Below are positions 61,793 through 64,000 of a stretch of 64,000 nt of DNA, one piece after another. The first letter of the stretch is position 1. Every line of letters begins with the position of its first letter. The position numbers and the translations under genes were made by a program. Origin of the DNA: Georgfuchsia sp049276455 (lineage in GTDB: Bacteria; Pseudomonadota; Gammaproteobacteria; Burkholderiales; Rhodocyclaceae); assembly GCA_049276455.1 (NCBI GenBank), contig JBASWL010000224.1:62001-126000 (forward strand). Direction: 5' to 3'. The notes under the pieces are model-generated. The model was not told the DNA's origin, did no database searches, and saw only the letters and a list, made by a program, of their open reading frames with translations.

Positions 61793-62593
61793 TCAGTGTT
61801 GTGACAGTATCGGTTTTTGCGCTGCGTGAAATCCAACCATGCCGCCCCACAGGCTTTTCTTGCAGGAAACATTCGAAAACCCGATGAGTCGAAGAACGCT
61901 TGACAGTTCTTCCGGCGTATAGAAATTGCGGATCGCTTCGCTGAAATATTTGTTGCAGGCCCGCGATGCCGGCGTCGAGCCGAATATCAGCGACGTCACG
62001 AAAACGGAAATGCGCAGGAAGCGCAGGTAGAACCATTCGACAAGCGGATTGGTCGGCTTGAGCATGTCGCAGTGATAGAAGAATCCGCCCGGCTTGAGTA
62101 CACGCAGGATTTCGGGAAACACCTTGTCCAGCTCCAGATGGCGGGAGGCGGCCTGCAGCGTGATCACGTCAAACGAATTGTCCGGGAATGGCAGCGCGTG
62201 AACATCCTGAATGACGCTTTGTATGCTCAGCCCCAGTTTTTCCGCCCTGCGTTGCCCTTCTTCCTGCATTTCCTTGCTGCGATCAATGGCTGTGACGGAA
62301 ATTCCAGGCTCTTTCCTGAGCAGTCTGACGCCTACATCATTGGTTCCAGCGCAGACATCGAGCGCCTTGTATTGCGGGCGCAGTTCTATCGTTCTCAAAA
62401 ACTGCCAGACCCAAAGTTCCCACAGGCCCAGGCTCGCGATGATGTTGCCAGAACGGTAATAGCGCGGGACATCCTTGAAGACCTGCGGCACCATCTGCGT
62501 CCACACATTCGAAAAAAGCGAGCGTCGTTTGCTCTCCTTTTGCCCGAAATTTTCCCGGGTCACTGCCAGCGCTGCTTCGGGTTGTAGTTCCAT
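61793..62593 (-). CDS. UbiE-like class I SAM-dependent methyltransferase
   Basis: A 266-residue methyltransferase with the UbiE/MenG-like layout: an N-terminal RRSLFSNVWTQMVPQVFKDVPRYYRSGNIIASLG region, SAM motif I LDVCAGTNDVGVRLL (about 84-98), motif II IDRSKEM and the QDVHALPFPDNSFDVITLQAASRHL block. It then carries FYTPEELSSVLRLIGFSNVSCKKSLWGGMVGFHAAQK, very like the UbiE C-terminus. It may act in quinone methylation or on another lipid substrate. Being apart from the other ubi genes, it is more likely a paralogue than the main UbiE. The ATG at 62591-62593 is preferred over a GTG at 62602. Confidence 0.78.
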   Translation of the reverse strand: MELQPEAALAVTRENFGQKESKRRSLFSNVWTQMVPQVFKDVPRYYRSGNIIASLGLWELWVWQFLRTIELRPQYKALDVCAGTNDVGVRLLRKEPGISVTAIDRSKEMQEEGQRRAEKLGLSIQSVIQDVHALPFPDNSFDVITLQAASRHLELDKVFPEILRVLKPGGFFYHCDMLKPTNPLVEWFYLRFLRISVFVTSLIFGSTPASRACNKYFSEAIRNFYTPEELSSVLRLIGFSNVSCKKSLWGGMVGFHAAQKPILSQH

Positions 62594-62825
62594 GTTCACC
62601 ACTTTCAGTTATGCGATATCCAGTTCAGTCTAAGGCTGCTTGCTGACATGGGTCAAGCTTAACAAGACCCCATTTTGCATATGGATTAAGCGCGGATTCC
62701 GGAATCAAAATGACAATCAATGTTCCCAATTGGCATTCGCAAGCAGCCGGTCCGTCCATGCTTGGATACGCACTGCGCTTGACATAGGAAGTATGATTGT
62801 CCCTTTTTATGTTGCCGACTTGGCC

Positions 62826-63998
62826 ATGCGCTATTTACCCTGCTTTCCCATAGCCCTCGCTATCCTGCTTTCCGCTTGCGACGGCAAAGCACCGCCTACG
62901 CTGCCGCCTGCGGCGGTGACCGTGGTAACGCTCAAGTCTGAATCGGTGACGCTGACCCGGGAGTTGCCCGGCCGCGTCACTTCGTCGCGGGTTGCCGAAG
63001 TGCGACCGCAAGTCACGGGGATCGTGCAGCAGCGGCTGTTTACCGAAGGCGCGTTGGTGAAGGCCGGACAGGCGCTGTACCAGATAGACGATGCGACTTA
63101 CCGCGCCGACGCCAGCAGCGCGCGTGCGTCGCTGGCTCGCGCCGAGGCTACGCTCGTGGCTGCGCGACTGAAGGCGCAGCGCTCGGCCGAACTGGCGAAG
63201 ACCCACTTCATTAGCGCGCAGGGCAACGAGAACGATATCGCCGCGCTGCGCCAGGCCGAAGCTGACGTTGCGATGGCCAAGGCCGCGGTTGAACGCAGCA
63301 ATGTGGTGCTGGGTTACAGCCGCATCGTCTCGCCCATCGCCGGGCGCATCGGCAAATCCTCGGTCACGCAGGGCGCGCTGGTCACGGCCAACCAGGATGC
63401 GGCGCTTGCCATCGTGCAACAGCTCGACCCGATCTATGTCGATCTGACGCAAGCCGGCAGCGAACTGTTGCAGTTGCGCCAGCAGATCGCGGCAGGGACG
63501 CTCAAGGGCTCGACGACACTGCCCGTGGCGCTGCTGCTTGAAGACGGCAGCCAATACAAGCATGACGGCAAGCTGGCTTTCTCGGAAGTCTCGGTCGACC
63601 CTGGCACCGGCAGCTATGCGCTGCGCGTGGTGGTGCCGAATCCAGAACATGTTTTGCTGCCGGGCATGTATGTGCGTGCCGTGCTGGGCGAGGGCGTGCG
63701 TGAAAACGCCGTGCTGGCACCGCAACAGGGCATTGCCCGTGACCCGAAGGGCGGCGCCAGCGCCCTGCTGGTGAACAAGGAGGGCAAGGTCGAGGCGCGC
63801 AGCGTCAAGGTATCGCAAGCGATCGGCGACAAGTGGCTGGTTGAGGAAGGGCTGGCCGCCGGCGACAAGGTGATCATCGAAGGCTTGCAGAAGATCCGGC
63901 CCGGCATGCCGGTGCAGGCTGCCGAAGCCGGCACTCCGCCCGCGCCTGCGGCCGCTCCGCCCGCGCCTGCGGCCGCGCCGGCCGCGTCCAGCAAGTAA
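62826..63998 (+). CDS. RND efflux pump membrane-fusion (periplasmic adaptor) lipoprotein
   Basis: A 390-residue AcrA/MexA-type adaptor. A signal peptide ends in the lipobox LLSAC (about 15-19), followed by the first barrel (LTRELPGRVTSSRVAEVRPQVTGIVQQRLFTEGALVKAGQALYQID), a coiled hairpin (about 95-165, alanine-rich), the lipoyl half GYSRIVSPIAGRIGKSSVTQGALVTANQ and the beta-barrel to about 350. The proline/alanine-rich tail holds a short PAPAAAP-like repeat. It bridges an inner-membrane RND pump to a TolC-type channel; the pump gene is expected right after the window edge. The frame extends upstream, but only the ATG at 62826 gives a signal peptide. Confidence 0.92.
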   Translation: MRYLPCFPIALAILLSACDGKAPPTLPPAAVTVVTLKSESVTLTRELPGRVTSSRVAEVRPQVTGIVQQRLFTEGALVKAGQALYQIDDATYRADASSARASLARAEATLVAARLKAQRSAELAKTHFISAQGNENDIAALRQAEADVAMAKAAVERSNVVLGYSRIVSPIAGRIGKSSVTQGALVTANQDAALAIVQQLDPIYVDLTQAGSELLQLRQQIAAGTLKGSTTLPVALLLEDGSQYKHDGKLAFSEVSVDPGTGSYALRVVVPNPEHVLLPGMYVRAVLGEGVRENAVLAPQQGIARDPKGGASALLVNKEGKVEARSVKVSQAIGDKWLVEEGLAAGDKVIIEGLQKIRPGMPVQAAEAGTPPAPAAAPPAPAAAPAASSK

Positions 63999-64000
63999 GC

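Overview
This window is chromosomal DNA from a Gram-negative proteobacterium, almost certainly a betaproteobacterium. Signs of this are a di-iron Coq7-type ubiquinone hydroxylase, the tyrS / M23 peptidase / erpA neighbourhood, argC-DUF6776-bactofilin, fmdB-DUF502-aspS-nudB, slmA next to argB, cytochrome c4, and an SCO1/SenC protein. The genus cannot be fixed by eye; a Rhodocyclales- or Nitrosomonadales-like aerobe or facultative aerobe fits. Coding density is high and short overlaps (ATGA, TAATG, TGATG) are common, so many genes lie in tightly coupled operons. No rRNA, tRNA, CRISPR array or complete insertion sequence was seen.

Layout: 1-12 kb holds the end of a phosphonate-type ABC permease, a DUF5062 gene, SCO1, and a long minus-strand run ridA-recG-lplT-ubiC-ubiA-ubiD, then SPOR/DUF2802 genes, tyrS and a divergent M23 endopeptidase. 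12-24 kb holds a probable decayed anmK, erpA, bactofilin, DUF6776, argC, rpsI-rplM with a clear promoter and terminator, OsmC, coq7, a CNP1-like protein, rppH, proS, a lytic transglycosylase, ffh, a YpjD/CcsA-like protein and a CorC-like protein. 24-41 kb holds pilC-pilD, fmdB, DUF502, aspS, nudB, hsp20, argB, slmA, hemB, engB, cytochrome c4, an SDR, a DsbA-like thioredoxin, SPOR, argS and ubiB. Five ubiquinone genes (ubiC, ubiA, ubiD, coq7, ubiB) are spread over about 40 kb.

41-54 kb is more accessory: recQ, a 3-hydroxyacyl-CoA dehydrogenase, a sodium:solute symporter with a histidine-rich tail, a VanZ-like protein, a MazG-like hydrolase, a 2Fe-2S thioredoxin-like ferredoxin, an alpha/beta hydrolase overlapping an OvoA-type 5-histidylcysteine sulfoxide synthase/methyltransferase, a SagB-type double nitroreductase, an MtfA-like metallopeptidase, and a CheW-like protein with a zinc-binding CZB domain inserted in it.

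The most notable system is at 54.7-60.7 kb: a complete type II (short) CBASS antiphage locus. Going rightward it encodes a DUF2188 protein, a CapV patatin phospholipase, a DncV-like CD-NTase, Cap2 (E2-E1 fusion) and Cap3 (JAMM deconjugase). Divergent from it is a two-gene unit for an XRE-type repressor and an ImmA/IrrE peptidase that matches the CapH/CapP control module. An 8+7+8 inverted repeat lies between the two units next to a near-consensus promoter. A cysteine-rich orphan gene follows, then repeat-rich noncoding DNA, a UbiE-like methyltransferase and the membrane-fusion subunit of an RND efflux pump at the right edge.
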